Assembly: GCA_964614375.1 (NCBI GenBank)
Contig: CAZTLI010000309.1
Coordinates: 1-6,602, forward strand
Direction: 5' to 3'
DNA: 6,602 nt
Source: CAZTLI01 sp964614375
GTDB lineage: Bacteria; Chloroflexota; Anaerolineae; Aggregatilineales; Phototrophicaceae
Shown here: positions 6,567 to 6,602 of the stretch, piece after piece
Layout of the letters: the number at the start of each line of letters is the position of its first letter
Numbering within the stretch: position 1 is the stretch's first letter
Position numbers and translations under genes: made by a program
The notes under the pieces: model-generated
The model's input: only the letters and a program-made list of their open reading frames with translations
What the model was told of the DNA's origin: nothing
Database searches by the model: none

Positions 6567-6602
6567 GAATTCCTTAAAGAGTGCGGCGTTAAGCACCAAA
6601 TC
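6567..6602. other. Intergenic tail after minE; next gene lies beyond the window
   Basis: The last 36 bases contain no ATG and no usable open frame: the GTG at 6581 meets a stop after two further codons. An imperfect palindrome, CTTTA-GGAATTCC-T-TAAAG (6561-6579), spans the minE stop, and a small GTGC/GCAC pair (6581-6596) follows. Neither has a T-run, so I do not call a terminator. By family gene order a rodA/ftsW gene would be expected next, which cannot be verified here. Confidence 0.4.

Overview
The window is one continuous block of bacterial cell-shape and division-site genes, all on the + strand and tightly packed: mreC (3' part only), mreD, mrdA (PBP2), a multi-pass membrane protein I cannot name, minC, minD and minE. 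There are no RNA genes, mobile elements or CRISPR arrays. About 98% of the sequence is coding. The only sizeable non-coding gap is the 90 bp before minC.

Organism: the order mre genes - PBP2 - minCDE is shared by several rod-shaped or filamentous lineages, including Clostridia and Chloroflexota. The roughly even base composition, the style of the protein sequences and the extra membrane gene make me favour a member of the Chloroflexota (Anaerolineae-like). This is an inference from gene order and general appearance, not from a marker gene. In such clusters mreB usually lies just upstream of mreC and a rodA/ftsW gene often follows minE. Both would fall outside this window.

Layout: bases 1-567 carry the C-terminal 188 codons of MreC. 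Bases 581-1093 encode MreD. Bases 1114-3426 encode an unusually long PBP2 with all three transpeptidase motifs and a cysteine-rich insertion. Bases 3430-4530 encode a 366-residue membrane protein that starts at GTG only 3 bp after the mrdA stop, with its ribosome binding site inside mrdA. Bases 4531-4620 are AT-rich and hold a perfect TATAAT hexamer and a 7-bp dyad. This gap is the likeliest place for an internal promoter or control point ahead of minCDE. Bases 4621-6566 encode MinC, MinD and MinE; MinE carries an acidic C-terminal tail of about 46 residues beyond the usual family length.

How the genes work together: MreC, MreD and PBP2 (with MreB and RodA) form the elongasome, which inserts peptidoglycan along the lateral wall. 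MinCDE keeps FtsZ from assembling away from mid-cell. The most notable points are the unnamed membrane protein between the two systems, the PBP2 insertion, the MinE tail, the dyad before minC, and matching T7 heptamers in the membrane-targeting regions of minD and minE. I see no clearly new multi-gene system; the core is a known cluster with lineage-specific additions.
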